From Robertmurraya siralis (GTDB taxonomy: Bacteria > Bacillota > Bacilli > Bacillales > Cytobacillaceae): 64,000 nucleotides of DNA. Where the stretch lies: assembly GCF_005502275.1 (NCBI RefSeq), contig NZ_SWLZ01000008.1, positions 62,001 through 126,000 on the forward strand. The letters are read 5' to 3'. The notes beneath the pieces are model-generated. The model ran no database searches and was not told where the DNA came from. It saw only the letters and a list, made by a program, of their open reading frames with translations. The position numbers and the translations under genes were made by a program. Shown here in pieces: positions 16,878-24,900 of the stretch; position 1 is the stretch's first letter; every line of letters begins with the position of its first letter.

Positions 16878-17663
16878 TTGATTAACATTGATGAATTTGA
16901 CGCATTTTGCTTTGATTTAGATGGGACGATCTATCTTGGTGAAGAGCTTCTACCCGGGGTAGAGAACGTAATCGCTCATTTAAGAAAAGCGAATAAAAAA
17001 ATAATGTTTATTACGAATTCACCAACAATGACAAGATCAGAGTGTTGTACGCGTTTAAAAAAAATGGGAGTGGCTGCCGAGCTTGAAGAGGTGATCACGG
17101 CGACTTTTTTATCAGCAGTTTATTTTACAGAGCAGGCTCCTGATGCACTTGTTTACATAGTGGGTGAAAAATCCATTGAAGAGGAATTTAAGCTGTTCGA
17201 ATTGAAAACGACGAACAATCCGCTTGAAGCCACACATGTTTTAGTAGGGCTCGATCGCTCCTTTTCCTATCAAAAGCTTAACTTAGCGATGAATGCATTG
17301 AGAAATGGAGCGAAACTTGTTTTGACCAATCCTGATCCGGCATGTCCAGTTCCAGGAGGCTTTATTTCAGATACAATGGCCATTGCCAGTGCGATAAAGG
17401 TGGCTTCTGGGAAGTCGAATGAGCAAATTGTGGGCAAACCGTCCTCATTTTATGCAGAAAAGGTGCTTGAAAAATTGCAGATCAATACGAATCGTTGCCT
17501 AATTATCGGTGACCGCCTTGAAACAGATATTCTGCTTGGAAAAGAGAATGATATCCGAACCTGTTTAGTTTTAACAGGTACCTCCACATTGGCAGATATA
17601 AAGAAGGAACAAATTTATCCTGATTATATAGTAGAAAATCTCCAATTTTTTTTAAAAGAATAG
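16878..17663 (+). CDS. HAD-IIA family phosphatase (NagD/AraL-like)
   Basis: 261 residues with HAD motif I FDLDGTIYLGEEL, motif II FITNSPT, and motif III/IV GKPSSFYAEKVLEKL with IIGDRLETDILLG; the C2 cap between residues ~90 and 180 is of the type seen in NagD, AraL and glycerol-phosphate phosphatases. It probably dephosphorylates a small sugar or glycerol phosphate in the cytoplasm. Start is TTG 16878 after AAAGGTGG. Last gene of the ugp-like operon, 18 bp after the TIM-barrel gene. Confidence 0.8.
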   Translation: MINIDEFDAFCFDLDGTIYLGEELLPGVENVIAHLRKANKKIMFITNSPTMTRSECCTRLKKMGVAAELEEVITATFLSAVYFTEQAPDALVYIVGEKSIEEEFKLFELKTTNNPLEATHVLVGLDRSFSYQKLNLAMNALRNGAKLVLTNPDPACPVPGGFISDTMAIASAIKVASGKSNEQIVGKPSSFYAEKVLEKLQINTNRCLIIGDRLETDILLGKENDIRTCLVLTGTSTLADIKKEQIYPDYIVENLQFFLKE

Positions 17664-17680
17664 ATCTGTTCGTATTAAAC

Positions 17681-17707
17681 AAGCGCAATTCCGAGTGAAT
17701 TGCGCTT
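17681..17707. terminator. Hairpin at the end of the ugp-like operon
   Basis: AAGCGCAATTC (17681-17691) pairs with GAATTGCGCTT (17697-17707), an 11-bp perfect stem with a 5-base loop. The U-tract is poor on both strands. It lies between convergent genes and could serve both. Confidence 0.6.
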
Positions 17708-17739
17708 CACTATGCTTTTTAATAAAGTGTACTGCTTGT

Positions 17740-17979
17740 TTAGTTTTCCAATTCTTCAAAGTCACCAGGAACTTCAACTAATGTGATGATATCTCGAATA
17801 TCTTCTATGGAAAGTGTATTCGCAATTTTTTCAATATGTTCAAATTGAATCCGTTCACGTTTCCCGTTAGCGAGCTCACTCAAGGCTGCTCTGCGAATCC
17901 CCGTGCGAATATGTAGTTCGCTGATGGACATATTGTATTTATGGAGCAAATCATTAACGCGGACGACTACTTTCTTCAC
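17740..17979 (-). CDS. Small Xre/Cro-type repressor
   Basis: About 79 residues, almost all of it a five-helix Cro/C1 DNA-binding domain (ISELHIRTGIRRAALSELAN, then IEKIANTLSIEDIRDIITL) with an acidic tail ending FEELEN. YozG-like small regulators have this size. I choose GTG 17979 (MKKVVVRVND), preceded by GAAGGGTGG; a GTG at 17997 would overlap that site. It is divergent from an Sda-like gene, and two 18-bp dyads lie between, so it is probably an autorepressor that also controls the Sda-like gene. Confidence 0.8.
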   Translation of the reverse strand: MKKVVVRVNDLLHKYNMSISELHIRTGIRRAALSELANGKRERIQFEHIEKIANTLSIEDIRDIITLVEVPGDFEELEN

Positions 17980-18018
17980 TATTTTCCACCCTTCCACTCA
18001 TTTCATTCATAAGTTGAC

Positions 18019-18036
18019 TGTACACTTAAGCGTACA
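18019..18036. promoter_or_regulatory. 18-bp dyad, candidate Xre operator 1
   Basis: TGTACACTTAAGCGTACA is a near-perfect palindrome (one mismatched pair). It repeats, with two base changes, at 18056. The gap also holds a third short palindrome, GTACATCATGTAC (18048-18060). Position just upstream of the Xre start suits autorepression. Confidence 0.6.
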
Positions 18037-18055
18037 ATATAATAAAGGTACATCA

Positions 18056-18073
18056 TGTACGCATAAGCGTACA
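18056..18073. promoter_or_regulatory. 18-bp dyad, candidate Xre operator 2
   Basis: TGTACGCATAAGCGTACA is palindromic except at its centre and matches operator 1 at 16 of 18 positions, 37 bp away start to start. A TATAGT -10-like box follows directly (18074-18079) on the strand of the Sda-like gene, so a bound repressor would cover the promoter. Confidence 0.6.
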
Positions 18074-18160
18074 TATAGTTTATTAAACTTGATGAATTTA
18101 TTCTTTCTTCCACATCCGCCGGATTATTATGTTGTAAAAATAATAGATTAGGAGGGGAAT

Positions 18161-18307
18161 ATGTTTACAGAGTTAAAGAATGAGGACATTATGCAAACAT
18201 ATCAGCATGCAGTAAAACTAAAGCTTGATCAAGAATTTATTGAAATTTTAAAAAAAGAAATGGTTCAAAGAGGCATTATGATTGAGGAAAATTTGAAAAA
18301 GAAATAA
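18161..18307 (+). CDS. sda: Sda-like sporulation histidine kinase inhibitor
   Basis: A 48-residue protein after a strong AGGAGGGG site. From residue 5 it reads LKNEDIMQTYQHAVKLKLDQ, then EFIEILKKEMVQRGI, which aligns without gaps to B. subtilis Sda ([20 protein letters not shown], then DFIELIENEIKRRSL), keeping Tyr14, Ala17, Leu22, the FIE core (Phe26-Glu28) and Arg37. Sda is a helical hairpin that binds the dimerisation domain of sporulation kinases and blocks Spo0A phosphorylation. A SinI-like anti-repressor is the alternative because of the LDQE-hydrophobic match, but the fit is shorter. It is divergent from an Xre gene with shared operators, and a terminator follows. Confidence 0.72.
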   Translation: MFTELKNEDIMQTYQHAVKLKLDQEFIEILKKEMVQRGIMIEENLKKK

Positions 18308-18365
18308 AGTCAATATTTGAGCTTTGCGCTCGTTAATTAAGAAAAAACTTTATTTGAAAATTTGT

Positions 18366-18392
18366 CCACCGCTAAGGCGGTGGTCTCTTTTT
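18366..18392 (+). terminator. Rho-independent terminator after the Sda-like gene
   Basis: CCACCGC (18366-18372) and GCGGTGG (18377-18383) with loop TAAG, followed by TCTCTTTTTT. Confidence 0.85.
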
Positions 18393-18569
18393 TCCTCAGT
18401 GATGGAACCGATAGTTCACTCGATTGAGGAGAACACGATGCGGCTAATGAGGGGAAATATCGAATGCTAGCAAGTATCACAGTTTATTTGATTTTAGACG
18501 GAGCGGCAGGGGCGAACGAACTCTCTTGGAAGCGCTTGTGACGAGGAGTGAATTTAAGGAAGTGTCCTC

Positions 18570-18920
18570 ATTGGACCGGAACGAGCGGAGAAAACGAAGG
18601 GAAAGTCCGAAACGAAGCTCTATTGGACCGGAACGAGCGGAGAGAACGAAGGGAAAGTCCGAAACGAGGTTCTATTGGACCGGAACGAGTGGAGAAAACG
18701 AAGGGAAAGTCCGAAACGAAGCTCTATTGGACCGGAACGAGCGGAGAAAACGAAGGGAGAGTCGGAAACGAAGCTCTATTGGACCGGAACGAGCGGAGAG
18801 AACGAAGAGAAAGTGCGAAACGAAGCTCTATTGGACTGGAACGAGCGGAGAAAACGAAGGGAAAGTCGGAAACGAGGTTCTAATGGACCAGAACGAGCAG
18901 AAAAGACGAGAGAATGGACC
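18570..18920. repeat. Tandem repeat, 52-bp unit, six full copies plus a partial seventh
   Basis: The phrase ATTGGACCGGAACGAGCGGA recurs at 18570, 18622, 18674, 18726, 18778, 18830 and (degenerate) 18882, exactly 52 bp apart. Units differ at a few bases (AAACG/GAACG, GTCCG/GTCGG, AAGCTC/AGGTTC). Because 52 is not a multiple of three, all forward frames stay open and encode different repeats; this argues against a protein. The block is purine-rich on the plus strand and GC-richer than its surroundings. Confidence 0.95.
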
Positions 18921-19114
18921 GAAGAGAACGGCTATTAAGACTAAAATCGAATCCGGACAGGGAAATGAAATATTCGTCTGAAAGGGAGGAGCTGAACACG
19001 AAGGACAGCTCCTTTGGTAGTTGTAGCTTTGCAGGAACCAACAATGGCTCCGCAGGCATTTTGCTCTTTTGGCCTCGCTGCGTTTGCCGATTCTATAAAA
19101 ATTAGCAGCAGTCA

Positions 19115-19729
19115 TTAAGTAAACACGTTCTTTCTTATAACAAACTCTGCAGCGATAAGATTAAGGAACCAACAGAGCCAGACGGCTAAAGTATATGAAG
19201 TTCCATAAGGAATATGGATGACATGATGTGCAATCGTGACCACAATATAAATCGTCATATTGGCAAATGAAAGAAAGAAGCTTCGGAGCATCCATTGACG
19301 ATGAAGGGTGACTTTCCCGCCTTTAATATACCAATAGCCTAAGACGGTTGTACCGAGCCACAATATATTTAAGATAAGAAATCCTAAGGTGCTCAGCCAT
19401 CCACCGGTTGCAAAAAATGAAACGTAGACACCTGGAATAAAGTTAAGGATGATGGAAATGACGTAAAGCCGACCATTCCAACGGTGGAAGAACAATGATT
19501 TTATCCTTATTTTTTTAAGAACACCCAATGGTCCTGTGAGAAGAGAGAGCACTGCCAGTAGAATATGGATCCGTATCATGAATGTCCACAAGTCTTGGTT
19601 TGTTAACATTTCCTCTTTTCTAGATATAAACGTCTCGAAGTTCGGATCAACGATAAAGTTTTTTGATAGTGTATGGAGAATCCATAAGATCGGGATGATA
19701 ACGACAGCAATTTTAATTGACTTTTTCAT
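19115..19729 (-). CDS. DUF2306-like multi-pass membrane protein
   Basis: About 204 residues with six hydrophobic segments. Histidines and arginines sit at conserved places for this family (RIHILLAVLSLLTGPLG, FHRWNGRLYVISIILNFIPG, TLHRQWMLRSFFLSFANMT). The family's role is unknown; haem or quinone binding has been guessed from the histidines. ATG 19729 follows GGAGGAA. It is just downstream of another small membrane protein and probably co-transcribed with it. Confidence 0.7.
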   Translation of the reverse strand: MKKSIKIAVVIIPILWILHTLSKNFIVDPNFETFISRKEEMLTNQDLWTFMIRIHILLAVLSLLTGPLGVLKKIRIKSLFFHRWNGRLYVISIILNFIPGVYVSFFATGGWLSTLGFLILNILWLGTTVLGYWYIKGGKVTLHRQWMLRSFFLSFANMTIYIVVTIAHHVIHIPYGTSYTLAVWLCWFLNLIAAEFVIRKNVFT

Positions 19730-19750
19730 AAACGATTCCTCCAATGGGCT

Positions 19751-20185
19751 TTATGCAAATAAACCTCGATTTGTCATGATGAAGCTCGCTGCTAAGATGA
19801 ATAAAAAGAGACACCACCCATACCATTTCAGCTTTGCACGATTGTTTATTAAAATTTCCTCGGGCTGTTCTGATGAAAGTATTTTTTTCAAAAGAGTGTT
19901 GATCATTCCAATCATGGCGCCAATGAGGGCAAGCAGCAGTGTGGCAATGATAACCCACTCAGTGGAGGGATAGGTTGAATAGCCCATAGTCATCCATCCT
20001 CCAGTAATCAGTATAAGAACTAAGGCATAGTGGCCACCACGGGTAAAGCTTAAAAAAGTCGTAATGACGGTCTTTAATTCCTGGCCCGTTTGAGAGAAAA
20101 GACGCTTGATAATAATAGGAAAGGTAAGAAACACGCCTAAAAATATTGCGCTTATCACATGAAAAAATACTAGAATAGCATACAT
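19751..20185 (-). CDS. DUF2269-like four-helix membrane protein
   Basis: 144 residues with four membrane segments; begins MYAILVFFHVISAIFLGVFL, with a histidine in the first helix and GGHYALVLILITGGWM in the second. This resembles small CopD/DUF2269-like proteins but the match is by eye. It lies between the DJ-1/PfpI gene and the DUF2306-like gene on the same strand with short gaps, so the three likely form an operon. Function unknown. Confidence 0.65.
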   Translation of the reverse strand: MYAILVFFHVISAIFLGVFLTFPIIIKRLFSQTGQELKTVITTFLSFTRGGHYALVLILITGGWMTMGYSTYPSTEWVIIATLLLALIGAMIGMINTLLKKILSSEQPEEILINNRAKLKWYGWCLFLFILAASFIMTNRGLFA

Positions 20186-20197
20186 GAAATCACCACC

Positions 20198-21202
20198 TTA
20201 TGAAATTCTCGCTCCGATTAATTTTGATGAAGGAAGCATGCCTGCCTTCGCTTCACCAGATATGATATCGCCATCAACTGAGACAGTGAACTTTAGTGTA
20301 AGACGCATCGGCTTGGACACTTTCATTGACCATTTTAGTGAATTCCCTTCTATGGTAACGTCGTCCAAAGGAACGATATCTTCTCCTTGTTTACCCGTAC
20401 CCGTCAGTTTCCCGTCGTTGTTTTTTATATCAAATAAGACAGCTAGCTTGCCAATAGGCGTATTAATCGTTGCGTCCCATTTTCCTACAAATTCAATGCC
20501 GTCTGATGTGGCAGTGAGAGAATGGGAACTTGCTGATTCTTTCACACTTTCATCATGAATTTCTTGAGGGGCGTTTCCGTCATTTTTCCAAACGGTTCCT
20601 CTGCGTTCATATTCGAATAATTGCTCGACTGCGTGTGCGATGCGAGGTCCCCATCCGCGCTCAACTAAATAGAGAGCAAGATCGAGTCCGGAAGTTACGC
20701 CGCCGCTTGTAACAAGATCTCCGTCGTCTACTACCCGTGCGTTCACAGCTATCGCATTGGTGGCATTTAAAAGCTCCATTCCCAAATGATGTGTAACCGC
20801 ATGGCGGCCTGTCAATAAACCAGCTATGGCTAAAATAAGAGAGCCGCCACAAACAGTGGAAAGAAGGATCTCCGTGTTGTCCATTGCTTCCTTGAGCATG
20901 CTCCCTAACGCGGTTTCGGAAGCTTCTTTTAATTTTACGGGGATGGAATCAGGACCATAATGATTAATAGAACCAGAAGCTCCTGGAACGACAATAATAC
21001 CTCGGTCATGTATATTCAGTTTATCAACGGCTTGAAGCGGTACGTCATTAACACCGCTTCTGACCAGTCTTTTTCCTTCTGCTGATACGAGCTTGACTGT
21101 AATATCTTCATGGCTGTACATGGCAGCGGCAGTGAATACCTCAAAAGGAGCGATGGCATCAAGTAAATCAAAGCCATCAAATAATACAATTTGTACGTTC
21201 AT
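20198..21202 (-). CDS. DJ-1/PfpI family protein with an extra C-terminal beta domain
   Basis: About 334 residues. The first ~190 are a GATase1-like DJ-1/PfpI domain (VQIVLFDGFDLLDAIAPFEV; nucleophile elbow LLSTVCGGSLILA with the reactive cysteine; TSGGVTSGLDLALYLVER). After a polar linker, residues ~240-334 form a separate all-beta domain (VGKWDATINTPIGKLAVLFD, GNSLKWSMKVSKPMRLTLKF) of the type appended to other enzymes. Such proteins include isonitrile hydratase-like and stress chaperone members; the substrate here is unclear. ATG 21202 fits the GGAGG site. Divergent from a response-regulator gene. Confidence 0.75.
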   Translation of the reverse strand: MNVQIVLFDGFDLLDAIAPFEVFTAAAMYSHEDITVKLVSAEGKRLVRSGVNDVPLQAVDKLNIHDRGIIVVPGASGSINHYGPDSIPVKLKEASETALGSMLKEAMDNTEILLSTVCGGSLILAIAGLLTGRHAVTHHLGMELLNATNAIAVNARVVDDGDLVTSGGVTSGLDLALYLVERGWGPRIAHAVEQLFEYERRGTVWKNDGNAPQEIHDESVKESASSHSLTATSDGIEFVGKWDATINTPIGKLAVLFDIKNNDGKLTGTGKQGEDIVPLDDVTIEGNSLKWSMKVSKPMRLTLKFTVSVDGDIISGEAKAGMLPSSKLIGARIS

Positions 21203-21380
21203 ATTCATTACCTCCATTTTTACTTTGGGCTGTGTATAAAATAGAATAGCGGTAAGATGTCACAAATAAATGGACAAAAAAGTCACAAAACGATCACAAC
21301 ATTTCGGCCTTACTTGTTCTGTAGGGGTAAAATGGTAAACTAGAGGTAAATTTTAGTTGTAGCGAAAGCAAGGTGGAAGC

Positions 21381-22061
21381 GTGGAGGCCAAACAAACCAT
21401 TTTAGTGGTGGATGATGATAAAAGCATTGTGGAACTTTTGAGGGATTTTTTGGAAAATGAAGGATTCTCTGTAAAAATCGCTCATGATGCAAAACGAGCA
21501 TTAGTTGTTCTAGAGGAAAATGCCATTCACGCACTTATCCTTGATATTATGATGCCGGGGCAAAGTGGGTTTGAGCTTTGTAGACAAATTCGTGCAGAAA
21601 GTGATGTTCCCATTCTTTTTTTGAGTGCTCGCAGCGATGATATCGATAAAATCCGCGGATTAGCGCTTGGAGGAGATGATTACATTGTTAAAACAGCTTC
21701 ACCGGGAGAAATTGTCGCAAGAGTGAAGGCTGTATTGAGACGTTCCCATTCTCAGCCTAAAAGAAACGTTATCGATTATGACCGGCTTACATTGGACTTA
21801 TCGACAAGAGAAGTATTGCTAGATGGACAATCTGTTTCTTTAACGCCAAAAGAGTATGATTTGCTAAGATTATTTGCCGAACATCCTAAGCATGTTTTTA
21901 CTTATGAGCAATTATTAGAGCGATTTTGGGAAGGGGTTGGCGATAAACATACCGTCCGCGTCCAGCTTAGTCGTCTTCGTGAAAAAATTGAGCCTAATCC
22001 GAACGCTCCGCAGTTTATCAAGAATGTTTGGGGGATAGGCTACTGTTTTAAAGGGGAATAA
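21381..22061 (+). CDS. OmpR/PhoB family response regulator
   Basis: 226 residues: receiver domain with acidic pocket DDDK (11-13), phosphoacceptor Asp55 in LILDIMMPG and conserved Lys104, then a winged helix (LTPKEYDLLRLFAEHPKHVF; KHTVRVQLSRLREKIE; IKNVWGIGYCF). The usual KP after the lysine is KT here (YIVKTASP), a loss of the conserved cis-proline. GTG start after AAGGTGG. It is followed after one base by its histidine kinase gene. Confidence 0.9.
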   Translation: MEAKQTILVVDDDKSIVELLRDFLENEGFSVKIAHDAKRALVVLEENAIHALILDIMMPGQSGFELCRQIRAESDVPILFLSARSDDIDKIRGLALGGDDYIVKTASPGEIVARVKAVLRRSHSQPKRNVIDYDRLTLDLSTREVLLDGQSVSLTPKEYDLLRLFAEHPKHVFTYEQLLERFWEGVGDKHTVRVQLSRLREKIEPNPNAPQFIKNVWGIGYCFKGE

Positions 22062-22062
22062 A

Positions 22063-23379
22063 ATGAAAACGATCCGTATTCGTAAATTTACAGTGCTTTG
22101 CTTCGCACTCATCCTCACTCTTCCATGGCTGTTTTACGTCGTTGCTCACTTTCTCGTAACGAGTACATTTACTTTCAGAATCGATGATACTCAACTGGAG
22201 CAAATCGAAGCAGCAGTGAGCATGATTGAAGAAAATGTTGATATGTGGACGGTGCCCTCATGGCAGGAGCAATTAAGAGAGCAAGTGGAAGGATCCCAAT
22301 TGGATGTTTCCATATGGTCGGGGGCAGGTCAATTAGTATTCCATACAGGGACGGAACGAGAACGGGCTTTTTTAAGAACAGAACAATTATCTATTCTTGA
22401 GGAAGGGGAGGTTCTAGGTCGAGTTGTGATCTCACAAACGGATTCAAGAACAATGCAGATCATCGCAGCTTTTGTCGGTTTACTTACAGCATTTATGCTT
22501 GTTGGCGTTCTCCTGCGAAAGTATATTCTTAAACCGTTAGAAAGTATGAGCAAAGGTTCACGGCAAATTGCAGAAGGTGATTTAGATATTCAACTGCCAA
22601 CATCCCGAATTGTCGAAATTAGTGAGGTGCATGAAGGGTTTAATGTGATGGTAAAGGGGTTGAAGGATTCCTTTCAAAAACAAATGGAGCTGGAGGATGA
22701 AAGGCGTTTTATGATCGCGGCATTGGCTCATGACTTGCGGACCCCATTGTTTGCCTTGCGAGGTTATTTAGATGGTCTTGAAAGTGGAATTGCGGACACT
22801 GAAGAAAAACGGGCAAGGTATTTAGCTGTATGCAAGGAAAAATCAGCTCAGCTCGATCAGCTTGTGGAGGAGTTGTTTGCATTTTCAAAGTCTGAATACC
22901 ATGATGAAAAGCTGAATAAGAAAGAGCTTGATTTTAATCAGCTTTTGCAGAGAGTTATTAACAGTGTAGTTCTGCAGGCGCAAAACAAGTCTATTTCGTT
23001 CGACTTGTCTCATTTGGAAGAAGCTTGCTTTGTGAAGGGGGACGCACATCTGTTAGAACGTGCCCTGAATAATTTATTAGATAATGCGGTGCGATATTCC
23101 CCTATGTATGGGAAAATAGTTGTCACCTGTGAAAAAGATAATGATAACTTGATTTTTAAAATTCAAGATACAGGGGAAGGATTCACTTCGGAAGATTTGG
23201 CACGTGTATTTGAACCGCTTTATCGTGGTGAAGCATCAAGAAACCGTGCTACCGGAGGAACTGGATTAGGGCTAGCTATTGCTAGACGAATCTTGAGGCA
23301 GCATGGCGGAGATTTAGTTGCAGCAAATCATGAGAGCGGCGGAGCGATAATAACAGGTTGGCTTCCTTTTAATAATTAA
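22063..23379 (+). CDS. Sensor histidine kinase
   Basis: 438 residues. A first membrane helix (about 12-34), an extracellular region of ~95 residues, a second helix (~131-152), a HAMP domain, the dimerisation helix with His223 in ALAHDLRTPLFALRG, then the ATPase domain with NNLLDNAVRYS (N box), DTGEGF (G1) and GGTGLGLAIARRI (G2). It autophosphorylates and passes phosphate to the response regulator encoded just upstream. The signal is not evident. A cell-envelope or drug stimulus is common for this layout. Confidence 0.9.
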   Translation: MKTIRIRKFTVLCFALILTLPWLFYVVAHFLVTSTFTFRIDDTQLEQIEAAVSMIEENVDMWTVPSWQEQLREQVEGSQLDVSIWSGAGQLVFHTGTERERAFLRTEQLSILEEGEVLGRVVISQTDSRTMQIIAAFVGLLTAFMLVGVLLRKYILKPLESMSKGSRQIAEGDLDIQLPTSRIVEISEVHEGFNVMVKGLKDSFQKQMELEDERRFMIAALAHDLRTPLFALRGYLDGLESGIADTEEKRARYLAVCKEKSAQLDQLVEELFAFSKSEYHDEKLNKKELDFNQLLQRVINSVVLQAQNKSISFDLSHLEEACFVKGDAHLLERALNNLLDNAVRYSPMYGKIVVTCEKDNDNLIFKIQDTGEGFTSEDLARVFEPLYRGEASRNRATGGTGLGLAIARRILRQHGGDLVAANHESGGAIITGWLPFNN

Positions 23380-23489
23380 AATGGATTTTTTCCTTAACGT
23401 TTCCTTGAATCTAAAAAGTTCGGTTCAATAATAGAGCTTTTTTGTTATAGTAATTATATGTGGAAAAATCCAATAGCGGGGGAGAATAG

Positions 23490-23822
23490 ATGAGCCATTT
23501 ACCAAATTGCCCAAATTGTAGTTCAGAGTACACGTATGAGGATGGGGCTTTGCTCGTATGCCCAGAGTGCGCCCATGAATGGACGCTGACTAGTGAAGTG
23601 GAAGAAGAGAAGATTTACAAGGATGCAAATGGCAACGTATTACGTGATGGGGATACGGTGACAGTGATTAAGGATTTAAAAGTAAAAGGAAGTTCATCCG
23701 TCTTAAAGCAAGGAACGAAAGTAAAAAATATTCGTTTAGTCGATGGAGATCATGATATTGATTGCAAGATTGACGGTTTCGGTGCAATGAAATTAAAAAC
23801 TGAATTTGTGAAGAAGATCTAA
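23490..23822 (+). CDS. PhnA/YjdM-like zinc-ribbon protein
   Basis: 110 residues. The N-terminus carries a zinc ribbon, [13 protein letters not shown] then CPECAHEW, followed by the family body ([20 protein letters not shown] and [19 protein letters not shown]). The family was named for alkylphosphonate use but has no proven role there. It stands alone, with a good promoter-length gap on each side. Confidence 0.85.
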   Translation: MSHLPNCPNCSSEYTYEDGALLVCPECAHEWTLTSEVEEEKIYKDANGNVLRDGDTVTVIKDLKVKGSSSVLKQGTKVKNIRLVDGDHDIDCKIDGFGAMKLKTEFVKKI

Positions 23823-23899
23823 TATAAGGAGCACAGTGGCAACTGTGCACTTACCAGAAATGCCCTCAAGTTTGTGCTTGAAAAAGGAGCGAGACATTA

Positions 23900-24352
23900 G
23901 TGGAATTACAGCAAACTAGGACAAATGAATGGTATACAGCGATCCTCGTTTTATCAATTCTTATTCCTGTTCTTTATGTCATATATTTATTGACGATGTT
24001 ACAAGAAAACGAACAGTCGATTAAAGGATTATTGAATTTACAGCCTATCTATGTTGTACTTATGTTGGTTGCTTTTATTAATCCGATATGGGGTCATTTC
24101 CTTAAGCACATTCCAAAGGAAGAGCGGGTTAAAGAAGGAAGAGGTGATCGTTTCCTTACTTATTTGCTTGTTTCTCAAATGGTCGTAGGGAATATCGTCA
24201 TGTTCATCCTTGCTTTGTTAGCAAAAAGAAAACTCCCGAGAGCTTCAGAGCCACAGCCATTAACAGCCCTTGAAAAAACTGTGGCCTTGGCTTTACTCGC
24301 ATTATCACTATTTGCAGGATTTCTTTTATTAAGATTCATATTCTTTGTATAG
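23900..24352 (+). CDS. Small four-helix membrane protein
   Basis: 150 residues with four predicted membrane segments (about 16-38, 51-68, 84-106, 128-148) and a charged loop KHIPKEERVKEGRGDRF between the second and third. GTG start after AAAAGGAGCG. It is followed by a PTS IIA gene 41 bp downstream, possibly in the same transcript. No family recognised. Confidence 0.65.
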   Translation: MELQQTRTNEWYTAILVLSILIPVLYVIYLLTMLQENEQSIKGLLNLQPIYVVLMLVAFINPIWGHFLKHIPKEERVKEGRGDRFLTYLLVSQMVVGNIVMFILALLAKRKLPRASEPQPLTALEKTVALALLALSLFAGFLLLRFIFFV

Positions 24353-24393
24353 CAATCGTTTAGTAGCGCTTATCAGAAAGGTGGTTATATGCT

Positions 24394-24888
24394 ATGTTGT
24401 CAAAATTATTTGGTAAAAAAGAAACGAAAGTAACAATCTATTCACCTGTTGATGGAGAAATTATCCCGTTATCAGAAGTACCCGATCCGGTGTTTTCGCA
24501 AAAAATGATGGGTGATGGTGCTGCGATTAAGCCCTTGAATGGAACAGTGGTTTCTCCAATTGAAGGAAAAGTTGTTCAAGTTTTCCCGACAAAGCATGCT
24601 GTCGGACTGCAAACGAAGAACGGTGTTGAAATTTTAATCCATATCGGACTAGAAACAGTTGGGATGAATGGGGAAGGATTCGAAGCACATGTTGCAACGG
24701 GGGATTCCGTTAAAGCGGGTGACAAGCTAATCACCTTTGATCCTGAATTAGTAAGGGAAAAGGCAGCAAGTGATATCATTCCGATCGTAATCACAAATAC
24801 AGATCAAATGCAGTCGATTACGAAAAATGATAAACAGTCTGTTCGCGCAGGACAAGATGAATTATTAGTCGTAGAAGTAAGTAAATAA
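24394..24888 (+). CDS. ypqE: Stand-alone PTS glucose-type EIIA component, YpqE-like
   Basis: 164 residues of the EIIA-Glc fold. The phosphorylated histidine is His83 in ILIHIGLETVGMNG and the partner histidine is His68 in PTKHAVGLQTK; both are kept, so it should accept phosphate from HPr. It has no EIIB or EIIC attached or nearby, the situation of Bacillus YpqE, which can serve EIIBC proteins that lack their own IIA, such as the TreP encoded at 39048. A long hairpin terminator follows. Confidence 0.85.
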   Translation: MLSKLFGKKETKVTIYSPVDGEIIPLSEVPDPVFSQKMMGDGAAIKPLNGTVVSPIEGKVVQVFPTKHAVGLQTKNGVEILIHIGLETVGMNGEGFEAHVATGDSVKAGDKLITFDPELVREKAASDIIPIVITNTDQMQSITKNDKQSVRAGQDELLVVEVSK

Positions 24889-24900
24889 TAATTAAAAACC

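Noticed and set aside
18161-18307. SinI-type anti-repressor as the identity of the 48-residue protein
   Set aside because: Only the LDQE-hydrophobic stretch fits SinI, while the match to Sda extends ungapped over about 35 residues; still listed as the alternative.
18526-18981. Three overlapping forward frames of 87-151 codons rich in Arg, Glu and Lys
   Set aside because: They are products of the 52-bp tandem repeat, which keeps every forward frame open; no ribosome binding site and no non-repeat protein part.
19536-19973. 145-codon plus-strand frame across two membrane-protein genes
   Set aside because: Shadow of the minus-strand genes, with poor composition and no start signal.
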